From: Lineus longissimus
Taxonomy: Eukaryota > Nemertea > Pilidiophora > Heteronemertea > Lineidae
Direction: 5' to 3'
NCBI RefSeq assembly: GCF_910592395.1
Contig: NC_088312.1
Coordinates: forward strand, 16,687,292 to 16,751,291
Length of the DNA stretch: 64,000 bases
The translations under genes and the position numbers were made by a program. Shown one piece after another: positions 1 to 8,504 of the stretch (position 1 is the first letter of the stretch; each line of letters begins with the position of its first letter). Below the pieces are notes generated by a model. The model ran no database searches and was not told the DNA's origin. It saw only the letters and a program-made list of their open reading frames with translations.

Positions 1-1538
1 AAGATAGCAAATCTGGTAGATGTTTCTTGTAAGATCTGATGTTTAAAGATACCATGGTGAGACTGTCTTCTTGTCTGCGAGGTACATTCTGAATTTGTTG
101 GATTGATGCAGTAAGCTTTCCTATTTCAAGGCGTTGTAGTTCTTTTGTAACTTGGGGACTTACTCTGATTGCAGAAGAATCAAATCCAATCAAATAAAGA
201 CCATCCAAAGTCTTCACTCGACTAAATGCAACATAAGCTTGTCCTGGCATCCATCTTGACTTTTTCCCATGTTCTTCCTTTCCCATACAAACAACTATTC
301 TGTCCATGGTTTTACCTTGTACTTTATGTATGGTACTTGCCCAGCATAGTGTTAATGGGAATTGTGTTCTAGTCATTTGAATGTGTCTCTTGCTTTTGTT
401 AATTGGAAAACTGGCTTCTGTTCGAACTATCGGTACTGAACTTGGAAACTGAATTTTATATGGACTAGATGCAATGGCATTTTGACCAATGTTTTGACTG
501 TCGAATTTTACCATGATAGTCTGCATATCTGTTTCACTCGTGTTCGTCCATATAAGGCCTACTACTGTGCCCATTGCCCCATTTACTAAGCCATCAGATA
601 CATCAAGATTTGTTACAAGCATGATTCTAGCAGATACAGCTATTTTCAACTGTTCGTGTAAGCCACCGGTGTCACTTCGTTTGTTTGATAGTGGAGTTTT
701 TGGCAGATGCTTAATCTTTGTTTTTAAGGTATCTTTAGCTGATATAGTTACAATCTGATTGTGTTCTTCTAACTGAGCAAGACATGTCGCATTGTAACTA
801 TCAACTTCAGCATTTGTTCTGTACACTCTAAGTGTATTAGATGGTATTTCACTTTCAGTTTTAACTACTCTGCTTTGCAGGATATTCAGGTCTTCTGGAG
901 TACAAGATGCAGTTCTTACTCTTCTGAGTACATTTGCGAATGTTTGGTCACCTTTCTGTCTCATGATCTGTGTTAGTTCAATCATTTTAAAGTTCTTCAC
1001 CCACAGTGAACCATACAGCTTGGCATAAGCATTCTTGGGTAGACTAAATACAGGACTCTCAGCAACAGGAGCTAGTTGATATAAGTCTCCAACAGCCAAA
1101 ATGCTAATATTTCCAAACACAGTTTCTGTGGATGTACCCATAATTTCTTGTAACCTTTTGTGGACTTTGAATAGAAGTTCAGCGCCTACCATGGAAATCT
1201 CATCAATAATAAGTAATCTCATTTTACCAAGTTTGGTTCGTAATGTATTTAGTTTTTCTGCATTCAGCGGAGTGTATGGTCCTGTTCCAAGTGAAAAGGC
1301 AGAGTGCAGTGTCATCCCATCAATGTTAAATGCAGCTGTGCCAGTAAATGCAGTCAAAAGAACAATGATTTCTCCAGGTTCAAAGCAGTGAGATAAGCGC
1401 AGAAGTCGCACTGTGTCGTAATGTATAAGCTTAATAATGTGAGATTTTCCAACTCCACCAGGGCCATTGAGAAAAACATGGTACAGAGGCAATTCACTGT
1501 TGTTCTTTAGTGCTATAACTGTGTCTTTACACCATTTC
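1..1538 (-). pseudogene. Helitron A PIF1 helicase, main part (runs off the window)
   Basis: This is the helicase half of the Helitron A RepHel protein, needed for unwinding during rolling-circle transposition. The minus-strand frame is open from 1538 to base 1. It contains Walker A GPGGVGKS (near 1470), Walker B IIDEISMVG (near 1200), motif III VGDLYQL (near 1090), motif V STIHKVQGKT (near 310) and motif VI YVAFSRVKTLDGL (near 220). Beyond motif VI, near base 30, an NIRSYKKHLPDLL-like stretch resembles the start of the AP-endonuclease-like domain of Helentrons. The first part of the helicase lies on the other side of the Polinton at 20183-20316, and the frame continues between them without a shift. 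This segment has no stop itself; it is called a pseudogene because of the insertion and the upstream frameshifts. Confidence 0.88.
1533..1538. repeat. Polinton target-site duplication, left copy
   Basis: CATTTC directly precedes the left terminal repeat and is repeated exactly at 20177-20182. Six base pairs is the duplication length known for Polintons. The perfect match suggests a fairly recent insertion. Confidence 0.93.
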
Positions 1539-1583
1539 AGTAGTATAGCAGGTACCTAGCGATTTAATTGACCTATTTAGCAT
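1539..1583 (+). repeat. Polinton left terminal inverted repeat
   Basis: The first 45 bases match the reverse complement of 20132-20176 with two mismatches. The first 26 bases are identical. Beyond base 1583 the two ends diverge, although both subterminal regions are rich in TGACCTTGA-type motifs. Confidence 0.93.
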
Positions 1584-1954
1584 TGCCCTAGTTTCAAGTG
1601 ACCTTGACCTCCCATGGCCTTGACCTTGGAGGAAAGGAATGATTTGAGAATGACCTTGACCGAGAAAGATGAGTGTTTTCCCACTCTTGTCCTTGAAACG
1701 GTGAAGGTTATTTTCAAGCCATCTGTCACATTTGAAATGCGGGTGCATTGGTCAATTAAATCACAGGGTACCTGCTGTAACCGCCATGTTACTCTTTATT
1801 AGCCAAAAAAGTTACACACATGACAACATTGATAATAAAAGAAGCTACACTATAATGTTTCAGTGCAAGTAATGTAATGTGAATGAGAAAAGTCCAAGCA
1901 TGAGAGAGGAACAGTTTTACACATAGTCCAACATGGAATAGTCCAACATTTGAA
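1584..1954. other. Polinton left subterminal noncoding region
   Basis: No convincing gene is present. It holds three TGACCTTG motifs (starting at 1599, 1621 and 1651) and an imperfect inverted copy of the terminal repeat at 1750-1778. It also has an AATAAA polyadenylation signal on the minus strand at 1795-1800. The short frames at 1527-1748 (-) and 1614-1802 (+) are products of this hairpin-like arrangement. Confidence 0.6.
1795..1800 (-). terminator. Polyadenylation signal of the left-end transcripts
   Basis: AATAAA on the minus strand lies downstream of the last Polinton genes (ending 1955 and 2164). It is well placed to end transcripts just before the left terminal repeat. No cleavage site can be shown. 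Confidence 0.5.
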
Positions 1955-2149
1955 TTACAAGTTTGTTAGGTCAATCCCCTTGGATGAGACAATTTCATCC
2001 GCTGTAGCATTTTGTTCATCAGAATGATCCTGACATGACAGGTTTGAATACAGAACATCAAAACAACACCGACTAAACCTAATGTTACAATGCAAAGTGA
2101 AGCGATCTAGTTGTCTGTAAATCGCTAAAAGAAGTTTTAAAATATCCAT
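1955..2149 (-). CDS. Small Polinton protein of unknown function (64 aa)
   Basis: Short minus-strand frame starting at an ATG, 14 bases after the stop of the preceding gene (2164-3300). Its last residues, DEIVSSKGIDLTNL, resemble the C-terminus of that upstream protein, HDIVASGGLDFTTM. It may therefore be a degenerate duplicate of that gene's 3' end or an exon of an alternative form. No domain was recognised. Both its status as a gene and its function are uncertain. Confidence 0.35.
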   Translation of the reverse strand: MDILKLLLAIYRQLDRFTLHCNIRFSRCCFDVLYSNLSCQDHSDEQNATADEIVSSKGIDLTNL

Positions 2150-2163
2150 GTTGTTGTTCTGTG

Positions 2164-3300
2164 TTACATAGTTGTAAAGTCCAAACCTCCTGATGCTACA
2201 ATGTCATGTGTCTTTGTATCCATTTCACAAACATCGTCCGCATCATCATCGTCATCATCATTGCCTTCCGCGTTTTTAAGGTTCTGAATCAGTTTAATTT
2301 CATCCATGAGTGCATCACTCCAATCAGTGAAGGTTTTGTTCAACAGATATCGAGGTGTACGTGTAATTTCGATGCCTAGTCCAAGGGCAGTTTCAGCAAG
2401 GCGTATGGTAAAGAAGTGAATATTAATGTTTTTCTTAGCACGTTCGAGAAAGTCCATACGAATTTTAAGTTGCTGTTCAGAAAAGTCCTCATCCATACAG
2501 CAAATATGGTCAAGTTGACTGGGCCATTCGTTTGCACAACCTGCGCATTCGAGTTTCGCGTAAGGAGCAGTGTATTGCGTTACATATGCTCCGAGCACTT
2601 GAATGGTCATCCTGCCCAAAGGTGTTGTCATCAGGGAATCTTCGCAGGTGTGTTGATCGAAAGTCTTTGAAAGTTCATACCACTGGGGTATGCTGAGAAA
2701 CACGCCACACTTGGTTGGTTTGTGTGGATTGTATAGCCCTGCTGCTAGTGCAGCCGTAGGTGTGTTGGTCACCTCTTGATGTGTGAAATAGCGCCGAATG
2801 TCAACGTTCATTCTGTTGTTGAAGTATTTGGTTGAAACGAACACGTTCTCCTCCAACAACCACTGGTCATCGACGTTGCCCTTAATCTTTCTGGCGATGA
2901 CATCGACAAGGTTCCTCAGGTTGAGAAAACCAGGCTTGGAGAGCCGTATCCATTTCGGCCCGTGTGAAATGGTAACACCTCTTTCGTCGGATCTGATGCG
3001 TAAGGGTAAGGCATGGTTCGATACATGGCTGGTACACGGTGCAGGGATGGCGGCGATGGCATCTTTCTCGAGGTTGTAAGGGGTGCGTGCCACTGTTTTC
3101 TTTCCCTTCTTTGGCGCATTCAACAGTTCAATCGAAGAAGGACGTCCTGCTTTACGTTTACCGAGGTTAGGCGTTTCAAGTCCAGATGTTGACGTTACAG
3201 TGGACTTGGGTGTTGAATCAGTCTGCATCGGGGTGACGTCTTTGTTCATGACGGCTGTCGCTGCTGCAGCTGCTTTGTTGTTAATGGCGTTGGTATTCAT
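2164..3300 (-). CDS. PC4-like DNA-binding protein of the Polinton (378 aa)
   Basis: The N-terminal ~70 residues are low complexity with basic patches (GKRKAGRP, PKKGKK) that could be nuclear signals. The middle part, roughly residues 105-215, has a pattern typical of PC4/SUB1 single-stranded DNA-binding proteins: a VFVSTKYFNNRMNVDIRRYF segment followed by GVFLSIPQWYEL. A CAGCANEW stretch and LDHICC hint at a cysteine cluster. The C-terminus is acidic, with a run of aspartates. PC4-fold proteins bind single-stranded or melted DNA, so a role in element replication or transcription is inferred, not shown. A CTATATAAA TATA box at 3356-3364 lies about 60 bases upstream of the ATG. Confidence 0.6.
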   Translation of the reverse strand: MNTNAINNKAAAAATAVMNKDVTPMQTDSTPKSTVTSTSGLETPNLGKRKAGRPSSIELLNAPKKGKKTVARTPYNLEKDAIAAIPAPCTSHVSNHALPLRIRSDERGVTISHGPKWIRLSKPGFLNLRNLVDVIARKIKGNVDDQWLLEENVFVSTKYFNNRMNVDIRRYFTHQEVTNTPTAALAAGLYNPHKPTKCGVFLSIPQWYELSKTFDQHTCEDSLMTTPLGRMTIQVLGAYVTQYTAPYAKLECAGCANEWPSQLDHICCMDEDFSEQQLKIRMDFLERAKKNINIHFFTIRLAETALGLGIEITRTPRYLLNKTFTDWSDALMDEIKLIQNLKNAEGNDDDDDDADDVCEMDTKTHDIVASGGLDFTTM

Positions 3301-3355
3301 CTTGGCTCTCTTTCTCTCTCAGAAGCGTGTGTGATGGACCTCATAAGATGGACTG

Positions 3356-3364
3356 TTTATATAG
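3356..3364 (-). promoter_or_regulatory. TATA box for the 378-aa PC4-like gene
   Basis: CTATATAAA on the minus strand lies about 55-65 bases upstream of the ATG at 3300, in an otherwise gene-free gap between 3301 and 3489. The spacing fits a short 5' untranslated region. Confidence 0.55.
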
Positions 3365-3489
3365 CGACACATCGAATGTAGAATGATTCTGATTGGTTAA
3401 CCCAATTAGGGTAATGGGCGATGATTGCGTGTATGTGATGACGTCAAACGTATGAAAAGTGGCCTGGATACGTGTCCTTGACATGTATG

Positions 3490-3885
3490 TTAAGCCATGT
3501 CGGTCATGGTCGATGTTTCATTCCGGATTTCGGATGATTTGACTTGTTGCAATGTCTTGTAGTAGGATTCGTAATATTCTGCGATGCCTCCCTCTCCTTC
3601 TACAAAGCTTAGCAGAAGTGTGATGGCCTCTGCTGATAAGTGTAGAATCCTCCAAACTTCTGGTGGAATGTTGATCTTTTTCTCGCCGTCATCGATTTGA
3701 ATTCTGATGTGCTCTTTGTCTTTCCAAATGGCAAGGGTGACTTTGGGCGTTAGATACAACGTCATGTTCGGCGACTTCTGTTTCATCTTGCCATCTCCTT
3801 TTTGCCTCTTTTTACTATCGGTGTGTTTGTCTTCCTCCAGTGTGAGGGGTGCTAGACGTTTTTTCGTTAACTGAGCCTCTGCCAT
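3490..3885 (-). CDS. Small basic Polinton protein, possibly PC4-like (131 aa)
   Basis: ATG-started minus-strand gene between the protease and the PC4-like gene. The first 35 residues are lysine-rich (KKRLAPL, DSKKRQKGDGK). They are followed by a compact beta-type segment, LTPKVTLAIWKDKEHIRIQI and INIPPEVWRIL. That order, strands and then a hydrophobic 'PPEVW' helix start, loosely recalls a PC4 half-domain, as in the neighbouring 378-aa protein. The similarity is weak. A CATAAAAG TATA-like sequence lies at 3931-3938. Function unknown; DNA binding is a guess from charge and neighbour. Confidence 0.5.
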   Translation of the reverse strand: MAEAQLTKKRLAPLTLEEDKHTDSKKRQKGDGKMKQKSPNMTLYLTPKVTLAIWKDKEHIRIQIDDGEKKINIPPEVWRILHLSAEAITLLLSFVEGEGGIAEYYESYYKTLQQVKSSEIRNETSTMTDMA

Positions 3886-3979
3886 GATGAGATCTTTATG
3901 CGAAGTATGACACGCTATCTGGACACGGTTCTTTTATGCCAGAGTTGATGTGTTTTCACGTGTTTGATTGGTTACAGGG

Positions 3980-4456
3980 CTATTTAGCTTGATAATATGC
4001 AAAGGTGCGTTTGAGATACTGACCTATTTTCTTATCATTGAGTTCAAGGTCATCGTTGTTGTGATTGAAACCCGCTAAAATGCTCTCGAGGGAGTGATTC
4101 TGAGCTCTTTTTACTAAGAAATAAAGACAATACTGGCCGCAAAACAGCGAAAATGGATATTGCAAAACTTTACTAGAGTAGGTCCACACAGCTGTATTTC
4201 TCTGTATAAACCTTGTGATGTGTTTATCTCTGGGTGGTAAACCGTATGAGTCAAAAAAGATGCCTCTGTGTTTACCGTCGATTTGCACACACACCCAATG
4301 CTCCCCTTCTTTTCGCATGGGATGTGTGTTGACTATGTATGCAGCTGGATAGGTGTCAACGCGTTTAGGTAACTGATCCAGGGCATAAACACCTTTGAAT
4401 TGTTTCTTCAATTTCGGATGGGTAGTCGCCAGATATTCTAATTCAAGGGTATTCAT
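3980..4456 (-). CDS. PRO: Adenain-like maturation protease (158 aa)
   Basis: Cysteine protease of the adenovirus endopeptidase (C5/Ulp1-like) fold. In related viruses it cleaves capsid and core precursors in the particle. The catalytic set is readable: His53 in EHWVCV, Asp69 in FFDSYG, an oxyanion Gln100 in LQYPFS and Cys107 in FCGQYC. Length is slightly below the ~200 residues of adenovirus proteases and normal for Polintons. Its ATG overlaps the stop of the major capsid gene by four bases (ATGA), which suggests coupled or leaky-scanning translation from one late message. Likely substrates are the two small proteins with QKGG sites at 5778-6221 and 9368-9694. Confidence 0.93.
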   Translation of the reverse strand: MNTLELEYLATTHPKLKKQFKGVYALDQLPKRVDTYPAAYIVNTHPMRKEGEHWVCVQIDGKHRGIFFDSYGLPPRDKHITRFIQRNTAVWTYSSKVLQYPFSLFCGQYCLYFLVKRAQNHSLESILAGFNHNNDDLELNDKKIGQYLKRTFAYYQAK

Positions 4457-5760
4457 TGGAAATCCTTGATGATGTTTCTGGCCCTATCAATTTCTATGAC
4501 GTTATCGAATTCCGCATAAACGAAAACGGACATAGTTTCTGTCAAGGCTTCAGCGAATTTCAGATCTAAGCGGAGATTTCCTTCCTTAACGAGGTTAACG
4601 TGATTGCCGTCCTCCCTATCGGGCGTCAGATCAAATACCCAGAGAGTGTAACCTTTTCTGTAGCTTTCACGTGTGATGTCGTTGCCGTTGTCATCGTGAA
4701 TCTTCCCGGTTTCGCTGAACATGGTCATGTATGATTTGATATAATTGTTCTTAGTGCCAAAAGCAGGGGTCAGTGGCTGTGCTGGATATGTCCTGCTATT
4801 CGCCTCGATGCTGATGAAATTGAGATCATTGTGCTTCAGATTGAATGGGTTTTTATTCTTTGCGCCCACCTGAGCAGCATTTTCGGTCATGAAAACAATC
4901 ACTCTCCTAGGAACTTGCCCCAAAAACACGTTGTCTCTAGTGATAGTTTGTGTGCCCGTGTTGACCGAAAATGTCTTTACTTCGACCCTTCGTATGGGAT
5001 ACCTTGCATTTGTAGTGTTTAGAGCTTTAGCATGTGCTGTTAAGACAGCCGGGTTGGGTTTAACATGCTGCACTAAAAGGATGGCTTTCGTAATCTTAGT
5101 GACCTCAGTGCCGAGATCTGACATGAGAAAGAATGTGTTTTTCGTGCGATTCAATCTTATTTTCATGTCTACCCCATTGAGTAAGTAACGATTTTGATGG
5201 CACAAATCAAGATGCAATCTGCCAAACAAATCAAGTTGTCTGCTTTTGGCGATAAATTTGGCCCTTGTTTTGAAGCCGCTGTTAGTGTCAGCTGCTGTAG
5301 GATCGACCTTTTCAAATTTACCGGGCTCGTCAGCATACCATAGACCAGCCTGAAGTTGACTTTTCTTGGCTTCTTCGCCGTAGGACAGTAACGTTTCAAT
5401 GTATGCCCTATACGGGTATGTGTTATTAGCAGATGTGACCAATTGCCCGTTTAATGATAAATCAATCTGACTGAATAAGGTGTGCAGCAGATTGTTGACA
5501 GGCCCAACCTTTGCATTTTCTTCCTGATCAGTACCATCAGCCTTGGTAACTTTGAGTTCGAGATAAAGATACGTCTTGGCCAAATCAATGTATTCATCAC
5601 CGCGATTAGAGACAAAAAATTCGATAGGCGTATCATCGGTAAGCGATCCTAGGGGTAAATATTCGATGTGCTGCGACTTTTCAATGCTTGTAAGCGTTGG
5701 AGGTAAGGAAAACAATTCAAGATCATTGTTTGTGCATTCACAGGAGCCAACTTGCATCAT
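4453..5760 (-). CDS. MCP: Major capsid protein, double jelly-roll (435 aa)
   Basis: Hexon-like major capsid protein of Polintons and adintoviruses, in the family often annotated 'F54H12.2-like' in invertebrate genomes. Recognisable features are the N-terminal LFSLPPTLTSIEKSQHIEY, the IEFFVSNRGDEYIDL segment, LFSQIDLSLNGQLV, and YPYRAYIETLLSYGEEAKKS near residue 120. Known members form trimers of double jelly-rolls that tile the capsid; assignment here is from motif recognition. The gene starts 17 bases after the protein VI-like gene and overlaps the protease start by four bases. It is full length with no interruption. Confidence 0.9.
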   Translation of the reverse strand: MMQVGSCECTNNDLELFSLPPTLTSIEKSQHIEYLPLGSLTDDTPIEFFVSNRGDEYIDLAKTYLYLELKVTKADGTDQEENAKVGPVNNLLHTLFSQIDLSLNGQLVTSANNTYPYRAYIETLLSYGEEAKKSQLQAGLWYADEPGKFEKVDPTAADTNSGFKTRAKFIAKSRQLDLFGRLHLDLCHQNRYLLNGVDMKIRLNRTKNTFFLMSDLGTEVTKITKAILLVQHVKPNPAVLTAHAKALNTTNARYPIRRVEVKTFSVNTGTQTITRDNVFLGQVPRRVIVFMTENAAQVGAKNKNPFNLKHNDLNFISIEANSRTYPAQPLTPAFGTKNNYIKSYMTMFSETGKIHDDNGNDITRESYRKGYTLWVFDLTPDREDGNHVNLVKEGNLRLDLKFAEALTETMSVFVYAEFDNVIEIDRARNIIKDFQ

Positions 5761-5777
5761 TTTGACGTGTAAGTTAG

Positions 5778-6221
5778 TTAGCCGAAGATATCAGATGCTG
5801 TCTTTGTTTTAGATGCTCGCCGCCGCTTGGCCCGTCTGAGACTGGTGAGAGGCGTTGCCTCTTTCCGCTTTTTATTCGAACCGCTAGGCCTTTCTTGGGA
5901 CAAATCCCTAACGGAAGAAAGCACGTTTCTCCCTATATTCTTGCCAGCTTCAATAGCCCTTTCTTTGGCAGCTTCTTTGATATTTCTTCCCTTGAGCAAA
6001 TCGCCCGCAAATTGAGCCCCCGATTGCAGCAACGATTTTCCCGCGGTTTTTGCCGCCGATTTCAGCAGTGGGATAGCCATTTTTGCCAAACCCGAAAACA
6101 GGCCCCCTATACCGTGCCCTTTTTGAACGCGAGACCCAATAAAAACAGGAAAGCTCCCACCGCCTTTTTGCGTATAGTGGGCGTCATAGCAGCGAGGATC
6201 GCAAACGTACACTTTTCTCAT
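5778..6221 (-). CDS. Protein VI-like membrane-active/basic virion protein (147 aa)
   Basis: Small protein between the penton and the major capsid gene. Its N-terminus has a QKGG motif at residues 18-21 that fits an adenain-type cleavage site (M/I/L/N/Q-X-G-G). A glycine-rich amphipathic stretch (GIGGLFSGLAKMAIPLLKSA) follows. The C-terminal third is very basic (NKKRKE, RRAKRRR). This layout recalls adenovirus protein VI or pX, where an amphipathic helix released by the protease disrupts membranes and basic tails contact DNA. The role here is inferred from layout and position. Its ATG overlaps the penton stop by four bases. Confidence 0.7.
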   Translation of the reverse strand: MRKVYVCDPRCYDAHYTQKGGGSFPVFIGSRVQKGHGIGGLFSGLAKMAIPLLKSAAKTAGKSLLQSGAQFAGDLLKGRNIKEAAKERAIEAGKNIGRNVLSSVRDLSQERPSGSNKKRKEATPLTSLRRAKRRRASKTKTASDIFG

Positions 6222-7027
6222 TGTTTTTTACGTCGGAAGTGAAGTACAATGTCAACGCGTCCTTTCTCAAATGGTACAGGATCTCCGAGGTCTGTCCTTA
6301 TATCGATTTCGAGGGTGCCATATGTAGATTTGCTAACAGGGAAATAGTGAATATTTTGAAACGATTTTCTAATAGTATCACCCTGCTTACCTTCAGTGGC
6401 TATTGCACGGAGTAAGGGGGTTAATACGTCACCAACGAGTTGATATTGAAGTACATCGCTATATATGTATAAACTGTGAAAATCACCGTGCAATTCCGTT
6501 TTAAAAGGAGCAGTTGTATTCCCTGTAATAGTAATGCTGTCTTGATTGTAGCCTAACATGCGCGTAAGAGGTTTTGTCATGGACATCGCTCTTTCACGAG
6601 GCATGATAAATGACACCTTCTCTGTGGAATCGGTGTATTCGAGAAAAAAACGATGATCCTGTTCAACACCTGCATCAAGTGTTTTTTTAATTTGTTCATT
6701 AACAAGCAGTATTAACTTAGCTATGTCGGAATAGTGTCCGACTGGCAGCGTACACGGTTTCCAAGCAAACGGTATCTGGCCAGTTTCAGGGTCGGGATCA
6801 TCGCTGCTTGGTATATAGATATGAAAAACATTATCGGGTGCGTTGATATTGCTCCAGGAGTGCGGATATTGAACCTCCGCCAGACCGACCTCCCAGTTTT
6901 CAGCAGAGTCAAGATCGATAGGCGTGTTGAGTTTGGTGATGTAATGGCCTATTGTATTATCGGGAAAGAACTTCAGCGAACTATTGCACGGCAAAGACAC
7001 ATAGAAATGTTCATTAAAAGTGGTCAT
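6218..7027 (-). CDS. penton: Penton (minor capsid protein), single jelly-roll (269 aa)
   Basis: Conserved Polinton minor capsid protein that occupies capsid vertices in the adenovirus-like model. Typical motifs are FYVSLPCNSSLKFFPDNTIG at the N-terminus, then YITKLNTPIDL, WEVGLAEVQYPHSW, and GDVLTPLLRAIATEGKQGD with FQNIHYFPVSK near the C-terminus. Length is usual for the family. It sits immediately downstream of the small membrane protein (stop at 7034, ATG at 7027) and overlaps the next gene by four bases, so it belongs to a tightly packed late block. Confidence 0.9.
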   Translation of the reverse strand: MTTFNEHFYVSLPCNSSLKFFPDNTIGHYITKLNTPIDLDSAENWEVGLAEVQYPHSWSNINAPDNVFHIYIPSSDDPDPETGQIPFAWKPCTLPVGHYSDIAKLILLVNEQIKKTLDAGVEQDHRFFLEYTDSTEKVSFIMPRERAMSMTKPLTRMLGYNQDSITITGNTTAPFKTELHGDFHSLYIYSDVLQYQLVGDVLTPLLRAIATEGKQGDTIRKSFQNIHYFPVSKSTYGTLEIDIRTDLGDPVPFEKGRVDIVLHFRRKKQ

Positions 7028-7033
7028 TTCTCC

Positions 7034-7324
7034 TTAATTGGGAAAACGTGTCTTGGCTAATGCAGACGTATGTTCGGGTAACGTAGGATTCGGTAGCAGG
7101 TAGCCTAAACAGCTGCACAGGAGAGAGATCCACACAGTACTCTCACCGTTGGCAATAGCTATATTAATGAGGGCTGTGATAATCACAATGTAAATAATGA
7201 TAACTTGAGCGAAAAAAATTATCTCTGGTTTCGGAACATTATGCCCGAATAGTTTCCAATTCTTTGGTTGGGGCGCGCTCGAATCGCTAACATCTCCGTC
7301 ATTCTTTTCTGCTCTAGGTGACAT
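7034..7324 (-). CDS. Small single-span membrane protein of Polintons (96 aa)
   Basis: The start is taken at the ATG at 7324 (MSPRAEKND), because the frame upstream of it offers only GTG. A hydrophilic N-terminus leads to a FGHNVPKPEIIFFAQ segment and a hydrophobic transmembrane stretch (VIIIYIVIITALINIAI). A second hydrophobic patch with CSCLGYLLPNP follows. I recognise this architecture as a conserved small protein found between integrase and penton in many invertebrate Polintons; its function is not known to me. A virion membrane or viroporin-like role would be speculation. Confidence 0.8.
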   Translation of the reverse strand: MSPRAEKNDGDVSDSSAPQPKNWKLFGHNVPKPEIIFFAQVIIIYIVIITALINIAIANGESTVWISLLCSCLGYLLPNPTLPEHTSALAKTRFPN

Positions 7325-7376
7325 TGCCGTGCTGTGTGTAATGATATACCAAACGTGTAGGCACACATAGACGTGA

Positions 7377-8504
7377 TTACAGGCGTTGAACGTTCGCCTT
7401 ACTCACCCAACTGTTGAACTTAGAGGGGTAACCGTCCCATTTAACAAGGTATTCTTTGGTTCGACCCACACCCCGTTCTGCAAGTATTCGTTCGATTTTA
7501 TAGGTTTTTTCAGGTCTTACAAGCACCTTCTGCAATTCCTTTTCGTAGAAAGTGCCTTGAATTTTTTCACCCTGCACGTCCTGAACTGTATACACGGGAG
7601 GGCGTGCTTTAATACGCCTTTTTATAGTGAAGATTTCGGTTGACCAGTTAGGTAAATAGGATTTTTCGAATAACATTTTTGTCTTACCGATTCTAACGTG
7701 GTCTCCAACATTAAATTTAAATTTGATATCGTTCAAACACATGTCTTCTCTTGAATAGAGCGTATGCCATACATCCGGCGCATTAACAGCCGTCACCTCG
7801 CTGGGTTTTCTCTTTATGCTTCTATGCCATGTATTGTTGTATGAATCCACAAGTTTTTGAAGAACAGGCATGTATGAAACTGTATTCGCCTCAGTCAGGT
7901 ATCGAAACATGCGCGATTTCAAACTGCGATTAAAGCGTTCAACTATAGCTGCTTTGACCTCGTTATTCGATGTAAAGAAATGAATATTTTCTTTTTTAAG
8001 GTAGGCTTGAAACCGCTTCCCTAAAAATTCGCCGCCTTTATCGGTCCGCAGGCTTGCAGGTTTTCGTTTCGACTTTGCAAAGATTTTAGCGAATGCGGAC
8101 ACCTGTTCTTCACCGGTCTTCGTACGTAAAGGAACAACCCATGCGTATTTGGACAATGTATCGATCACAGTGAGGAGATATTTGAAGTTTGTATTATATT
8201 TTGATAGTTTAGACATATCGACGAGATCTGCTTCCCATTGTTCGTCAATGTCTGCGACAACAATACGTCTTCGTTTGAAACGACGTCTGATTGGCTTGTG
8301 GAGCGTGTATGTGTCTTGAGTTCTTAACCATTTTTTGATCGCGCCGGTCGATACCTTGCTACCGACTGCACGCTTTAAGGCGCCTATACCGCCAAAACTA
8401 CCTGCATGCCCAGGGTCATAATAAGACCTTTTCAATAATCTGTCTGTTTTCTTACTAGTACCATTGTTCCCAGTCCTCGTTTTTTGGAGGTTTTTTTTTG
8501 CCAT
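7377..8504 (-). CDS. INT: Polinton integrase with C-terminal chromodomain (375 aa)
   Basis: Retroviral-type (RVE) DDE integrase that joins element ends to target DNA and produces 6-bp duplications, consistent with the CATTTC repeats here. After a basic N-terminal region, the catalytic core carries Asp93 (WEADLVDM), Asp155 (LRTDKGGEF) and Glu189 (IVERFNRSL). An SH3-like segment follows. The last ~40 residues form a chromodomain (YKIERIL...EYLVKWDGYPSKFNSWV) that in related elements can direct integration to particular chromatin. The reading frame overlaps the upstream 290-aa gene by 50 bases. The core is uninterrupted. Confidence 0.95.
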   Translation of the reverse strand: MAKKNLQKTRTGNNGTSKKTDRLLKRSYYDPGHAGSFGGIGALKRAVGSKVSTGAIKKWLRTQDTYTLHKPIRRRFKRRRIVVADIDEQWEADLVDMSKLSKYNTNFKYLLTVIDTLSKYAWVVPLRTKTGEEQVSAFAKIFAKSKRKPASLRTDKGGEFLGKRFQAYLKKENIHFFTSNNEVKAAIVERFNRSLKSRMFRYLTEANTVSYMPVLQKLVDSYNNTWHRSIKRKPSEVTAVNAPDVWHTLYSREDMCLNDIKFKFNVGDHVRIGKTKMLFEKSYLPNWSTEIFTIKRRIKARPPVYTVQDVQGEKIQGTFYEKELQKVLVRPEKTYKIERILAERGVGRTKEYLVKWDGYPSKFNSWVSKANVQRL

